A DNA stretch of 60,892 nt from JAHEJA01 sp965657215 (lineage in GTDB: Bacteria > Pseudomonadota > Alphaproteobacteria > Rhodobacterales > Rhodobacteraceae), in the NCBI GenBank assembly GCA_965657215.1, contig CBFHNR010000016.1, positions 1 to 60,892 on the forward strand, written 5' to 3'. Below the pieces are notes generated by a model. That model saw only the letters and a list, made by a program, of their open reading frames with translations. It ran no database searches and had not been told where the DNA came from. Positions 1 through 8,469 of this stretch are shown in pieces (within the stretch, counting starts at the first letter, position 1; each line of letters opens with the position of its first letter). The translations under genes and the position numbers were made by a program.

Positions 1-1
1 C

Positions 2-1252
2 CGGTTTGACCAATACCCGCATCAGTTTTCTGGTGGCATGCGTCAACGTGTGGTGATCGCTTTGGCCCTGTGTTCTGAGCCGTCAGTTATCATTGCTGAT
101 GAACCTACAACCGCTCTGGATGTGTCGATCCAAGCGCAAGTGCTTGATCTTATAAAGGAATTAGCCCGTGAGACACAGGTGGGCGTGATCCTTGTGACCC
201 ATGATATGGGCGTGATAGCGGATACAACCAAACAGGTCACCGTGATGTACAACGGGCAAGTTGTGGAAAATGGAACAACCGATCAGGTCCTGAGCGCCCC
301 AGAGCATGATTACACCAAATCGCTTATTCTAGCCGTACCTCGGCCACAGGCTAAACTGCATCGCTTCCCACAAGTCAGTTATGATAGCCGTGAGACGAAC
401 TTCAAGATTGAAGATTTCGCGCGAGACTGGAGTAAAGTGGAAAAGTCGAAATCCGGTAGACTACTGGAGGTTCATGGAATTACGAAGAAATTCCTTGAGA
501 AATCATCAATGATACCCGCATGGCGAACATTTTTTACTGCAGTAGACAATATATCGCTTGATATTCACGACGGTGAAGTTTTTGGCCTTGTGGGCGAAAG
601 CGGCTCAGGAAAGTCTACCGTTGCGCGGATGATTGGCACACTCCTTGATGTGGATGATGGCCGTATCCGATTTGATGGCGATGACGTTACTCAAATGGCT
701 CCCGCAGAGCTCGCCAATTATCGCCGCCAAATTCAGATGATATTTCAAGACCCTTTTTCAAGTCTCAACCCAAGAATGAAAGTCGAGAGCATCGTCGCCG
801 AACCTTTGTTGCATCATAAGATACTGCCTCGCGATCAGGTCAGCGCACGTGTGGAAGAGTTGCTCGATCGTGTTGGCTTGACACGCGCGGCAGCTGCAAA
901 GTACCCACATGAATTCTCGGGTGGCCAGCGCCAACGGATATCCATCGCGCGTGCATTAGCAACGCAGCCTAGATTCTTAATTTGCGATGAACCGACGAGC
1001 GCGTTGGATGTATCAATTCAGGCGCAAATTCTTAATATCCTCAAGGACCTGCAAGAACATTTGGGCCTAACTATGTTGTTTATTAGCCACGACCTACCAG
1101 TTGTTCGCCAAATGTGTGATCGGGTTGGGGTGATGAAGCAAGGAAAATTGGTTGAAGTGCAAGAGACTGAAATGCTTTTCACTAATCCGCAGCAAGATTA
1201 TACCAAAGAGTTGCTCAAGCTTATGCCACGGTTAGCGCAGTTATCGAGATAG
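2..1252 (+). CDS. Dipeptide/oligopeptide ABC transporter, fused double ATP-binding subunit (5' truncated)
   Basis: This is the ATPase of a peptide-type (Opp/Dpp) importer, with both nucleotide-binding domains in one chain. The gene enters from outside the window and the frame is open from base 2. The first visible residues spell the ABC signature of domain 1 (YPHQFSGG, then MRQR). Numbered from the ATG at base 38, Walker B of domain 1 is at about 17-23. A linker follows, and domain 2 has Walker A GESGSGKST at 186-194, signature SGGQRQ at 294-299 and Walker B at 313-319. The permeases and binding protein must lie upstream. The peptidase 140 bp downstream suggests peptide import coupled to hydrolysis. 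Nickel or another solute cannot be excluded from the ATPase alone. Confidence 0.9.
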   Translation, partial: RFDQYPHQFSGGMRQRVVIALALCSEPSVIIADEPTTALDVSIQAQVLDLIKELARETQVGVILVTHDMGVIADTTKQVTVMYNGQVVENGTTDQVLSAPEHDYTKSLILAVPRPQAKLHRFPQVSYDSRETNFKIEDFARDWSKVEKSKSGRLLEVHGITKKFLEKSSMIPAWRTFFTAVDNISLDIHDGEVFGLVGESGSGKSTVARMIGTLLDVDDGRIRFDGDDVTQMAPAELANYRRQIQMIFQDPFSSLNPRMKVESIVAEPLLHHKILPRDQVSARVEELLDRVGLTRAAAAKYPHEFSGGQRQRISIARALATQPRFLICDEPTSALDVSIQAQILNILKDLQEHLGLTMLFISHDLPVVRQMCDRVGVMKQGKLVEVQETEMLFTNPQQDYTKELLKLMPRLAQLSR

Positions 1253-1392
1253 TGGCCCAATGTGCTTTTGAAACGCTTGGCCAGACATTCGACTAAGCGA
1301 TGTGGTGTGCATGTTGATGACTTGGCGATGTCCTTTGAAAAATTGGCTGTACGGCCAAGACGGCTAGAGTAAATGTTCTATCAGGAGACTGC

Positions 1393-2505
1393 ATGACTGA
1401 CATCACAGGTAACAGAATAGCAAGGTTGCGCCAGCGCATGAGTGACACGGGCACCGACTTGGTCGCCGTTGGTCCAAGCAGCCATATGCAATGGTTGTTA
1501 GGACTTAATCCACATGGCGATGAACGCCCAGTGATGGCTCTGGTGACGGTTGATCAGGTTGGTGTTTTGATGCCAAAGTTGAATGCTGAAGCTGCCCGCG
1601 CACAATGCAGCGATATCCTGTTTTATGAGTGGTGTGATTCGGATGGTCCGCAGGGTGCGCTAACCACATTACTGACTAAACTTGATATCAATCGCCCCGG
1701 CCTTAACGTCGTTATTGACGAGATGATGCGGGCCGATTTTGCGTTTTTCTTGCTCGATCAATTTGAGGCTCCTGTCCGCCAGTTTACTAAAGATACAGTG
1801 GGTATATTACGGGCTGAAAAGGATGCAGAAGAACACCAGCTACTGCGTGAATGCGCCCGCCTAAATGACACAGCGTTTGAGCTGGCGTTTGCGTCGCTTC
1901 GCACCGGAATGTCTGAAAATGATGTTAAAACCATTTTAGTCGACCATTACCGCGCCCATGGGGCAGAGCCTGAGTTTTGTATCGTGGGTTTTGGATCAAA
2001 TAGCGCCTTTCCTCATCACCATACAGGCACGGATGTATTGCAGCCAGAGATGGCCGTGCTGATTGATTCAGGTTGCCGTTTGAACGGATACCCATCCGAT
2101 ATGACGCGCTGCGCATGGTATGGAGATAGGCCTGATCCTAAGTTCACACAGACCGCGGGCATTGTTGAAACGGCGCTGCAGGCTGCGTTAACAGTTGTCA
2201 AGCCCGGTATGGCGTGCTGCGAAGTTGATGAGGCCGCGCGTGGTGTGATTGAGGCCGCGGGTTTTGGTGCAGCGTTTCCACACCGGACGGGACATGGATT
2301 GGGTGTGGATGTGCATGAACCGCCATATATTACGGCCAGCAATAATCAGCGCTTGACGGTTGGTAACGTCTTTTCAATTGAACCAGGGATCTATCTGACC
2401 GACTCCTTCGGGATTAGACTTGAAGACATTGTGCATCTTGGACCTAGTGGCCCAGAAATTTTGTCTGGCTTGTCACGAAGCGTACTACAGATCGCTCCTC
2501 GCTAG
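1393..2505 (+). CDS. M24 family metallopeptidase (Xaa-Pro aminopeptidase/dipeptidase type)
   Basis: A cytoplasmic two-metal peptidase of the pita-bread fold, 370 residues. Residues 1-135 form a creatinase-like N-terminal domain. The C-terminal domain carries all five expected metal ligands: D225, D236, H301, E330 and E344, within the motifs IDSG, SDMTR, HRTGHGLG, SIEPG and RLED. The start has a good Shine-Dalgarno (AGGAG, 6 bases before the ATG). Its position just after a peptide ABC transporter suggests it hydrolyses imported peptides, perhaps those with proline. M24 also includes creatinase and ectoine hydrolase, so the substrate is inferred from context only. Confidence 0.85.
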   Translation: MTDITGNRIARLRQRMSDTGTDLVAVGPSSHMQWLLGLNPHGDERPVMALVTVDQVGVLMPKLNAEAARAQCSDILFYEWCDSDGPQGALTTLLTKLDINRPGLNVVIDEMMRADFAFFLLDQFEAPVRQFTKDTVGILRAEKDAEEHQLLRECARLNDTAFELAFASLRTGMSENDVKTILVDHYRAHGAEPEFCIVGFGSNSAFPHHHTGTDVLQPEMAVLIDSGCRLNGYPSDMTRCAWYGDRPDPKFTQTAGIVETALQAALTVVKPGMACCEVDEAARGVIEAAGFGAAFPHRTGHGLGVDVHEPPYITASNNQRLTVGNVFSIEPGIYLTDSFGIRLEDIVHLGPSGPEILSGLSRSVLQIAPR

Positions 2506-2673
2506 TTACTATGGCATCGTATAGGTTCTGTCAGAACACACCATGTTTTCGATAACTTCTTGTCTAAAGTCAGGCCCTTTGGTGAGCAGCCTCATCTGAC
2601 TGGGCCATGTTAAAAGTTAGTGCATGATCGGCATGGCTGTGTGGATGCTCTCAAATCTGTGATACGAGAAGGA

Positions 2674-2704
2674 TTGACTCTCCACCTGCTGGAAGGTGTA
2701 TGCT
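2674..2704 (+). promoter_or_regulatory. CueR-type (MerR family) promoter upstream of the cytochrome c gene
   Basis: A -35 box TTGACT (2674-2679) and a -10 box TATGCT (2699-2704) are separated by 19 bp, the over-long spacer typical of MerR-family activated promoters. Within the spacer the dyad ACTCTCC-N7-GGAAGGT resembles the copper-efflux operator arms ACCTTCC-N7-GGAAGGT: the right arm is exact and the left arm matches 5 of 7. The cytochrome c start codon lies 30 bases after the -10 box. No MerR-family gene is adjacent. Confidence 0.6.
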
Positions 2705-2734
2705 TCTTCAACAACTTAAAACACGAGAGAATAC

Positions 2735-3169
2735 ATGAAACTTTTTTACGCCACGGCGATGGCACTAGCAGTTGGTGCGGCGAGTTACATGCTTTGGAAA
2801 ACATTCGAGCCAACTGTAAGTGCAAGCACAACTTCTGGCAGTGATGACACAGCATTGGTTAAAGTCATTCTTCCGGATAGTTTTTCGGATAAAGCGAAGA
2901 TCGGTCAAGTTGGCTTCAATGCAAAATGTGCGGCCTGTCACGGGGTCAATGCTGCAGGAAAAGACGGTGTTGCGCCCCCACTTGTTCACAAAATCTATGA
3001 ACCTAGCCATCATGGCGATGAAAGCTTTCAGCGGGCCGCAGCATTAGGCGTGCGTGCGCACCATTGGCCTTTCGGCAACATGCCTGCTGTTGAAGGTGTC
3101 ACCCGTGGAGACGTCAAAATGATCACCGCTTACATACGCGAACTTCAACGCGCCAATGGTATAAACTGA
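2735..3169 (+). CDS. Small periplasmic or membrane-anchored c-type cytochrome
   Basis: A monohaem class I cytochrome c of 144 residues. An N-terminal hydrophobic segment (about 3-20) acts as a signal sequence or anchor. The haem-binding motif CAACH is at 65-69, and the likely axial methionine is M116 in FGNMP. A histidine-rich stretch (SHHGDE about 91-96, HHWPF about 109-113) precedes it. The gene stands alone behind a promoter of copper-responsive design. That fits a role in copper handling or electron transfer to a periplasmic copper oxidase, but this is inference, as no such oxidase lies in the window. Confidence 0.82.
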   Translation: MKLFYATAMALAVGAASYMLWKTFEPTVSASTTSGSDDTALVKVILPDSFSDKAKIGQVGFNAKCAACHGVNAAGKDGVAPPLVHKIYEPSHHGDESFQRAAALGVRAHHWPFGNMPAVEGVTRGDVKMITAYIRELQRANGIN

Positions 3170-3171
3170 TC

Positions 3172-3508
3172 GCATGAAGGGACAAACAATGAAGGTGCTG
3201 TCAGACTAGGGAGAACTCTCATCAGATTGCTGGCGCAGCCTGAACCTATGCGCTCAATAGTTGGCGCCACCCAGCAAGAGTAGCGGTTCGATTGAGCTTG
3301 AATTTGTCTCGTGAGTAAAAGTGCTTGCATAAGGCTCATATTACCACGTGAAAACGCAGCAGCGCATACATCGGCGCGCGTGCCATAAATTTTAACTAAG
3401 GTCAAATATATCAACAATATTTCAACGGCGTTGGGTGGATAATAAGGTGGATAAAATTTCAATAAAATTTTCTAAGCCATTGATACCAAGTATTAAAACT
3501 TGTTTTTA
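3172..3508. other. 337-bp gap without a convincing gene
   Basis: No open frame here has a start signal and a recognisable product. The 3380-3508 part is AT-rich and holds two copies of GGTGGATAA (3434-3442 and 3446-3454). On the minus strand these read TTATCCACC, one base off the DnaA box. A short minus-strand stretch around 3330-3420 is faintly reminiscent of a LuxR-type helix-turn-helix but is broken, and I do not call it. Confidence 0.5.
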
Positions 3509-3583
3509 TGGTGCCTAGGGGCGGAATCGAACCACCGACACGAGGATTTTCAATCCACTGCTCTACCCCTGAGCTACCCAGGC
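3509..3583 (-). tRNA. tRNA-Phe (anticodon GAA)
   Basis: A 75-nt cloverleaf on the minus strand with an encoded 3' CCA. The acceptor pair is GCCTGGG/CCTAGGC with one G-T pair, the D arm is GCTC/GAGC, the anticodon loop is TTGAAAA with GAA at its centre, and the T arm GGTGG/CCGCC encloses TTCGATT. The anticodon stem has one T-T mismatch. It stands alone between the cytochrome gene and recO. Confidence 0.95.
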
Positions 3584-3722
3584 ACTGGACAACGGTTACG
3601 TTGTGGGTGCGGCGGTTCTATGATGAAGTTTTGCCAGTGTCCAGAGGCTTTTGCTAAAAAACTCGACCGGAGTTTCAAAAAACTCTAAATCAGTGAATAA
3701 CTTATCGCATCAACCGGTTAGA

Positions 3723-4454
3723 TCATCGCTCCATTTGCTTTTGAAACAGGTCTATAAACCGCGCGCGCGCGGATGGGATCTGGGTTTGGTCAAAATTGGC
3801 CGCAACCTTATTGTCCCAAAAATAACTCAGCACCTGTAACGCGGCTAGGACGTCACTGTCATCGCCCACCCCTTGACGTCGCAAGCTCGCAGGGAGCGGA
3901 AGCAAACGATCCGCCCAAGGGCCAGCGCCGCTCTTGGAGACGGCTTTGCCAGACTTTGGCGAGATATAGATCAGCTCCTCAGTCCCCCCAGTCACAGCGC
4001 AGCTTTCTAAATCAAGGCCAAAGCCGACTTCATTGAGCAAATCCAATTCCCACTGCACATAGGCCAAGGGCCAAATCTCGCGTAATGCGAGGATATCTAG
4101 AACTTGATAGGTGCGTTTATAGAACTCTGAACATGGGGTGCGTTCGGCAAGCATGGCCTGTGCCATGGTGCAGACGGCATTCAACCCCGCCAGCATTAAA
4201 CGGTCGCTCATGACATCGGCTGTGCGGCTTTTGTTCAGTTCAATGGTAAATGTGCCAAGGTGTGATTCCAAACGCGCGCGCCAGGATAGATCGAGATTTG
4301 CCCCCTGCTGTAACAGAGGGGCCAGCTTGCGCCCGGCGCCCCCTCGGACAATCCCAGAATGACGCCCATGGGTTTGGGTCAAGACATCAATGATCGCAGA
4401 GGATTCCCCATGCTTGCGAACGCCGATTAATATGCCCTGATCACGCCACTCCAT
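3723..4454 (-). CDS. recO: DNA repair protein RecO
   Basis: RecO loads RecA onto SSB-coated single-stranded DNA in the RecFOR pathway. The 243-residue product has the family N-terminus (MEWRDQGILIGVRKHGE, OB-fold) followed by the helical domain. Its length is normal. It is the last gene of the long minus-strand run starting at folK, 38 bases after the DUF1491 gene and following era, the usual alphaproteobacterial order. Confidence 0.93.
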   Translation of the reverse strand: MEWRDQGILIGVRKHGESSAIIDVLTQTHGRHSGIVRGGAGRKLAPLLQQGANLDLSWRARLESHLGTFTIELNKSRTADVMSDRLMLAGLNAVCTMAQAMLAERTPCSEFYKRTYQVLDILALREIWPLAYVQWELDLLNEVGFGLDLESCAVTGGTEELIYISPKSGKAVSKSGAGPWADRLLPLPASLRRQGVGDDSDVLAALQVLSYFWDNKVAANFDQTQIPSARARFIDLFQKQMER

Positions 4455-4492
4455 GTGGTTAGGTTAATTCAATTTTAAGATTTTGCCAGAGC

Positions 4493-4813
4493 TCAAAAAT
4501 CATCGAGAAAATGGCGACCTTGGCTGTCTTCTATTTCGATGACCCACAGGTCAGGATCAAAGCTGCGTTGTTTTTGAATGAGCTGGTCGATGTCGGGTTC
4601 CGCACCGTTGCTCAGTTCGGCCCAAGTTTGATCCCCTGTTGTCATGTCGTAGCTGCGGTGAAACAAGCGCGCTTGACCATCAAGCGTAGAGAGCTTGATC
4701 AATACGGCTCCTGCCGTGTCGTCCCCGTGGCTCACAACAAAAGCAGGAATATTTACCAGCGACAGCCGTCTAATATAGGCCTTGACCCAAAATTCGCTCG
4801 CCAGTCGGCTCAT
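4493..4813 (-). CDS. DUF1491 family protein
   Basis: A 106-residue cytoplasmic protein of unknown function, of the type found between era and recO in Rhodobacterales. It begins MSRLASEFWVKAYIRRL and contains the motif GDDTAGAVLIKL (about 29-40). The open frame reaches 4873, but the ATG at 4813 overlaps the era stop codon as ATGA, which implies translational coupling and makes it the likely start. There are no membrane segments or catalytic motifs I can name. Confidence 0.8.
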   Translation of the reverse strand: MSRLASEFWVKAYIRRLSLVNIPAFVVSHGDDTAGAVLIKLSTLDGQARLFHRSYDMTTGDQTWAELSNGAEPDIDQLIQKQRSFDPDLWVIEIEDSQGRHFLDDF

Positions 4814-5715
4814 GAGTTCCCATCTTTGAAATCGAGGCCCATTTCGGAATAGCGCTCGGCTTCTTCGAGCCATTTTTCACGGACTTTGATCTGACAGAAA
4901 AGATGTACGCGGCGACCCAAGAATTCTTCTAATTCGAGGCGCGCGGCTTTGGAGACGGATTTGATTGTTTCGCCTTTGTTGCCAAGGATGATGCCTTTAT
5001 GCCCATCGCGCACAACATAGATGATTTGATCAATCCTTGCGCTTCCGTCTTTGCGTTCTTCCCAGTTTTCTGTTTCTACGGTCAACTGATAGGGCAATTC
5101 TTGGTGAAGCCTTAGGGTCAGCTTTTCCCGCGTCATTTCAGCCGCAATCATGCGCAGCGGAAGATCGGCAATCTGATCTTCTGGATAGAGCCAAGGGCCG
5201 TCGGGCAATTCGCCCGCCAACCATTCGCGCAAGGCATCAACGCCATGTCCCTTTTCCGCGGAAATCATGAATGTTTGCTCAAAGGCGAATTTTTCATTCA
5301 TGTCTTGGGTGAGCTTCAACAGCACTTCGGATTGGACGCGGTCAATTTTATTGATGGCCAAGATCACGCGCTTGCCTTCGGAGACCTCGTTGAGTTGCGT
5401 CAATATCGTCTCGACACCTTCGGTAATTCCGCGATGAGCCTCTATAAGCAAAACAGTGATATCGGCATCTGATGCCCCACCCCATGCGGCGGCAACCATC
5501 GCACGGTCTAACCTGCGACGGGGGCGAAACAATCCCGGCGTGTCCACAAACACAATCTGTGCATCCCCTTCGAGGGCGACACCCCGAATGCGTGCGCGTG
5601 TTGTTTGCACTTTGTGAGTCACGATCGACACTTTGGCACCGACCATTCTATTCAATAGCGTTGATTTCCCCGCATTGGGTTCTCCAATCAGCGCCACAAA
5701 TCCCGCTTTGGTCAT
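4810..5715 (-). CDS. era: GTPase Era
   Basis: Era is an essential GTPase that binds 16S rRNA and acts in 30S subunit maturation. The 301-residue chain shows G1 GEPNAGKST (11-19), G3 DTPG (58-61), G4 NKID (122-125) and a C-terminal KH RNA-binding domain (GNKGETIKSV and onward). Its ATG overlaps the rnc stop (ATGA), and its own stop overlaps the next gene. RNase III and Era are therefore translated as a coupled pair, as in many bacteria. Confidence 0.97.
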   Translation of the reverse strand: MTKAGFVALIGEPNAGKSTLLNRMVGAKVSIVTHKVQTTRARIRGVALEGDAQIVFVDTPGLFRPRRRLDRAMVAAAWGGASDADITVLLIEAHRGITEGVETILTQLNEVSEGKRVILAINKIDRVQSEVLLKLTQDMNEKFAFEQTFMISAEKGHGVDALREWLAGELPDGPWLYPEDQIADLPLRMIAAEMTREKLTLRLHQELPYQLTVETENWEERKDGSARIDQIIYVVRDGHKGIILGNKGETIKSVSKAARLELEEFLGRRVHLFCQIKVREKWLEEAERYSEMGLDFKDGNS

Positions 5716-6395
5716 GTCTTTTCCAATCTTGTCAAAAGCTCTTTGGCCGCAAGCTGTTCTGCTTGGCGTTTGGTGCCAGCTTTGCCTTGTTGTGTTTCAC
5801 CATTTTGCATCTGTGCTTCGATCACGAAGACAGGGGCATGATCTGGTCCCTCGCGCGATACTGTCACATATTTCGGGGGCTGAAATCCGCGGGCTTGGGC
5901 CCATTCCTGAAGCGCGGTTTTTGGATCACGCGCATCGGTTTCAACAGTTGTAATCCGTTTGGTCCAATGTTTGAGGATAACATTACGTGCTGCGTCAAAC
6001 CCTGCGTCAAGGTAGACGGCGGCAATGATGGCTTCCATAGCATCGCCCAAAAGTGCAAGCTTGCGCCGCCCGCCTGAAATCATCTCAGAGCGACCCATTT
6101 TCAAGACCGCCCCCACATCAAGCTCAATCGCAACCTCGGCGCAGGTTTCCTTGCGCACCAATGCATTAAATCGCGGCGCGAGTGTTCCTTCGCGGGCTTT
6201 GACATCATCTTCTAACAATGCCTCGGCCATAACGAGACCAAGGACACGATCCCCAAGGAATTCTAACCTTTGGTTGTCGCGTTTTTGTGCCGTCACAAAG
6301 GAGGAATGTGTGAGTGCTTCGACCAGAAGTTCAGGATTAGAAAACTGATGACCTAGGCGTTTTGAAAAATTTTGGGCGTCTGACGAAAGTTTCAC
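5712..6395 (-). CDS. rnc: Ribonuclease III
   Basis: Cleaves double-stranded RNA in rRNA and mRNA processing. The catalytic signature NQRLEFLGD lies at 41-49, and a double-stranded RNA-binding domain occupies about 155-225. The open frame extends to an ATG at 6428, inside lepB. A GTG at 6395 overlaps the lepB stop as GTGA and gives a normal 227-residue protein beginning MKLSSDAQNF, so I prefer it. It is part of the lepB-rnc-era coupled unit. Confidence 0.95.
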   Translation of the reverse strand: MKLSSDAQNFSKRLGHQFSNPELLVEALTHSSFVTAQKRDNQRLEFLGDRVLGLVMAEALLEDDVKAREGTLAPRFNALVRKETCAEVAIELDVGAVLKMGRSEMISGGRRKLALLGDAMEAIIAAVYLDAGFDAARNVILKHWTKRITTVETDARDPKTALQEWAQARGFQPPKYVTVSREGPDHAPVFVIEAQMQNGETQQGKAGTKRQAEQLAAKELLTRLEKT

Positions 6396-7228
6396 TCGAT
6401 CCCCTTCAAGAAACGATCCCCGCGCCATGTCCAGAAATAGAACATTGAGCTCCCTGCAGAGGAAAACAGAATGCGATCTGCGCGACCAACTAAATCTTCG
6501 TATGGAACCATTCCGACACCGCCACGCACTTGGCGCACACGGCTATCGGTTGAATTGTCGCGATTGTCACCGATGAAAAAGAAATGGCCCTCTGGAACCG
6601 TGAACACAGGCGTATTATCGAGCCGCTGTTCGCCAATTTCCAAAGACGAGAATGTGACACCATTCGGCAATTTCTCAATATAGCGTTGCTTTTCACAAAC
6701 CGCGCCATCCCCGACCGCGCCATTTGAACACCGAGGACGATTTCCAAATGGCCCTTGGGGTTCCATCGTTTCGGTGAATATCCCAGCCGGTTGGCGGTCA
6801 ACTTTGACATCATTGATAACGATCTGCCCATCAACGACCTGAACAGTATCACCCGGCAAGCCGATCAAGCGTTTGATATAATCGCGCCCTGTTACAGGAT
6901 GGCGAAATACAACAACATCGCCACGTTCGGGATCCCCACCAAAGAGGCGTTTGTTGTCCTTTTTGAGAAAACCACAGATGTCTTCTGCATCGATGTTCAC
7001 GCCAAACCGTGGAATGATAACACTTGGACAAGAAGCGTAGGAATATCCATAAGCCATCTTGTTCACGAACATGAAATCCCCAATCAAGAGGGTGCTTTTC
7101 ATGGATCCTGATGGGATCCAAAATGGCTGAAAAAACAGGCTGCGAAACAAACCCGCCAAGAGCAAGGCGTAAACGACGGTCTTGATCGTCTCAACAACCG
7201 AGTTTGTGTTTTGGGTTTCGCTCGCCAT
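6392..7228 (-). CDS. lepB: Signal peptidase I
   Basis: A membrane-anchored serine protease that removes signal peptides from exported proteins. It has a transmembrane helix at about 15-33, then the catalytic serine S42 in GSMKST and the general-base lysine K119 in DYIKRLIGLPGD. Box E (GDNRDNSTDSR) is near the C-terminus. The open frame reaches 7285, but the ATG at 7228 has an AGGAGA Shine-Dalgarno 7 bases upstream and starts the family N-terminus, giving 278 residues. A cysteine-containing insert (about 67-100) is typical of this clade. Confidence 0.96.
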   Translation of the reverse strand: MASETQNTNSVVETIKTVVYALLLAGLFRSLFFQPFWIPSGSMKSTLLIGDFMFVNKMAYGYSYASCPSVIIPRFGVNIDAEDICGFLKKDNKRLFGGDPERGDVVVFRHPVTGRDYIKRLIGLPGDTVQVVDGQIVINDVKVDRQPAGIFTETMEPQGPFGNRPRCSNGAVGDGAVCEKQRYIEKLPNGVTFSSLEIGEQRLDNTPVFTVPEGHFFFIGDNRDNSTDSRVRQVRGGVGMVPYEDLVGRADRILFSSAGSSMFYFWTWRGDRFLKGIE

Positions 7229-7281
7229 CTGACTCTCCTGATGTCTATTTCGTGGATACATGGTCCCCACAACGAAGAGTG

Positions 7282-7683
7282 TCAAGTAATTAGGCGGGCC
7301 TCAATAACGACAAAGGCCTGTGCCCAAGGGTGATCGTCTGTCAAAGTGACGTGAACAACCGCTTGATACCCCTCAGGGGTCATATCATCCAAGCGGGATT
7401 TTGCCCAGCCTGTAAGATGCATCATTGGCTGACCTGTTTTCAAATTGGACACAGACATGTCCTTCCAACTGATGCCCATTCGCAGGCCCGTTCCCAAAGC
7501 CTTGGAACAGGCTTCTTTGGCAGCCCAGCGCTTGGCGTAGGTTCCAACAACATCTTTGCGACGTTCCGCTTTGGCCTGTTCTACATCAGTAAAGACACGG
7601 TTGCGAAATCGATCCCCATGCCGGTCCAAGACACCAGCAATGCGATCAATATTCGCTAAATCCGTACCAATCCCCAATATCAT
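7282..7683 (-). CDS. acpS: Holo-[acyl-carrier-protein] synthase
   Basis: Transfers 4'-phosphopantetheine from CoA to acyl carrier protein, activating it for lipid synthesis. The 133-residue protein has the two metal-binding acidic residues D8 (GIGTDLANI) and E57 (WAAKEACSKAL). Its start overlaps the pdxJ stop by 4 bp (ATGA). The pdxJ-acpS-lepB order is conserved in proteobacteria. Confidence 0.95.
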   Translation of the reverse strand: MILGIGTDLANIDRIAGVLDRHGDRFRNRVFTDVEQAKAERRKDVVGTYAKRWAAKEACSKALGTGLRMGISWKDMSVSNLKTGQPMMHLTGWAKSRLDDMTPEGYQAVVHVTLTDDHPWAQAFVVIEARLIT

Positions 7684-8435
7684 GCTTGGGCACGTCCCTC
7701 ATCCATCAAACGACGCATTTCTAGGATCGCCGGTTCAAGGCCACGGAAAATAGCCTCACCAATGATAAAATGACCAATATTCAGCTCTTTGACTTCAGGA
7801 AGTGCAGCAACGGGTTGCACGGTGTCATAGGTCAGCCCGTGACCTGCATGGACCTCTAACCCCAGTGAATGCGCAAAGCTTGCCATTTCCGTCAAACGAA
7901 CAAGCTCTTTGTCCCGTTGAACAAAATCACCCTCAGCATGAAAATCGCAGTAAGCGCCTGTGTGCAATTCGATGACCTGCGCGCCAATGCGATTGGCCGC
8001 TTCAATTTGCGCCTGATCTGCGGCGATAAAGATCGAGACCCGACAGCCCACATCCCTCAATGGCGCAATAAAATGGGCAAGGCTGTTTTCCTCTTGGGCG
8101 ACGTTGAGGCCGCCTTCGGTTGTACGCTCTTCTCTTTTTTCGGGAACAATACACACGGCATGGGGTTTATGGCGCAAAGCAATCTGTTGCATTTCCTGCG
8201 TTGCCGCCATTTCAAAATTCAACGGCACCGTGAGCGCATCCATCAATCCGTCAATATCAGCATCTGAAATATGGCGGCGATCCTCACGAAGATGGGCCGT
8301 TATACCATCAGCACCCGCCTTTTCAGCGATTAAAGCCGCGCGAACAGGATCAGGATAGTCGGAGCCACGCGCATTTCGCACAGTTGCAACGTGGTCAATA
8401 TTGACCCCCAAACGCAAAGAATGTGTTGAGCTCAT
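7680..8435 (-). CDS. pdxJ: Pyridoxine 5'-phosphate synthase
   Basis: Condenses 1-deoxyxylulose 5-phosphate with aminoacetone 3-phosphate, the last step of de novo vitamin B6 synthesis. The 251-residue TIM barrel opens with GVNIDHVATVRNARG and has the family motifs ITAHLREDRRHI and ELHTGAYC. A strong Shine-Dalgarno (AGGAG) precedes the ATG. acpS follows with a 4-bp overlap. Confidence 0.96.
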   Translation of the reverse strand: MSSTHSLRLGVNIDHVATVRNARGSDYPDPVRAALIAEKAGADGITAHLREDRRHISDADIDGLMDALTVPLNFEMAATQEMQQIALRHKPHAVCIVPEKREERTTEGGLNVAQEENSLAHFIAPLRDVGCRVSIFIAADQAQIEAANRIGAQVIELHTGAYCDFHAEGDFVQRDKELVRLTEMASFAHSLGLEVHAGHGLTYDTVQPVAALPEVKELNIGHFIIGEAIFRGLEPAILEMRRLMDEGRAQA

Positions 8436-8469
8436 GAACCCATCTCCTAAGACAATCTACTTGATAGAC

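Noticed and set aside
1343..1358. TTGGC-N6-GCCAA palindrome upstream of the M24 peptidase gene
   Set aside because: Only five base pairs per arm, and no promoter boxes fit it. Chance is likely.
3145..3462. A 105-residue minus-strand open frame in the gap before tRNA-Phe, with a faint LuxR-like stretch
   Set aside because: No start signal, it overlaps the end of the cytochrome gene, and the helix-turn-helix resemblance breaks off after about 25 residues. It may be a remnant but is not supported.
3485..3509. Possible plus-strand terminator CAAGT-ATTAAA-ACTTG followed by TTTTT
   Set aside because: The stem has only five or six AT-rich pairs and no gene ends just before it.
5472..6077. A 201-residue plus-strand open frame opposite era and rnc
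   Set aside because: It is a shadow of two certain genes on the minus strand, has no Shine-Dalgarno and no recognisable protein features.
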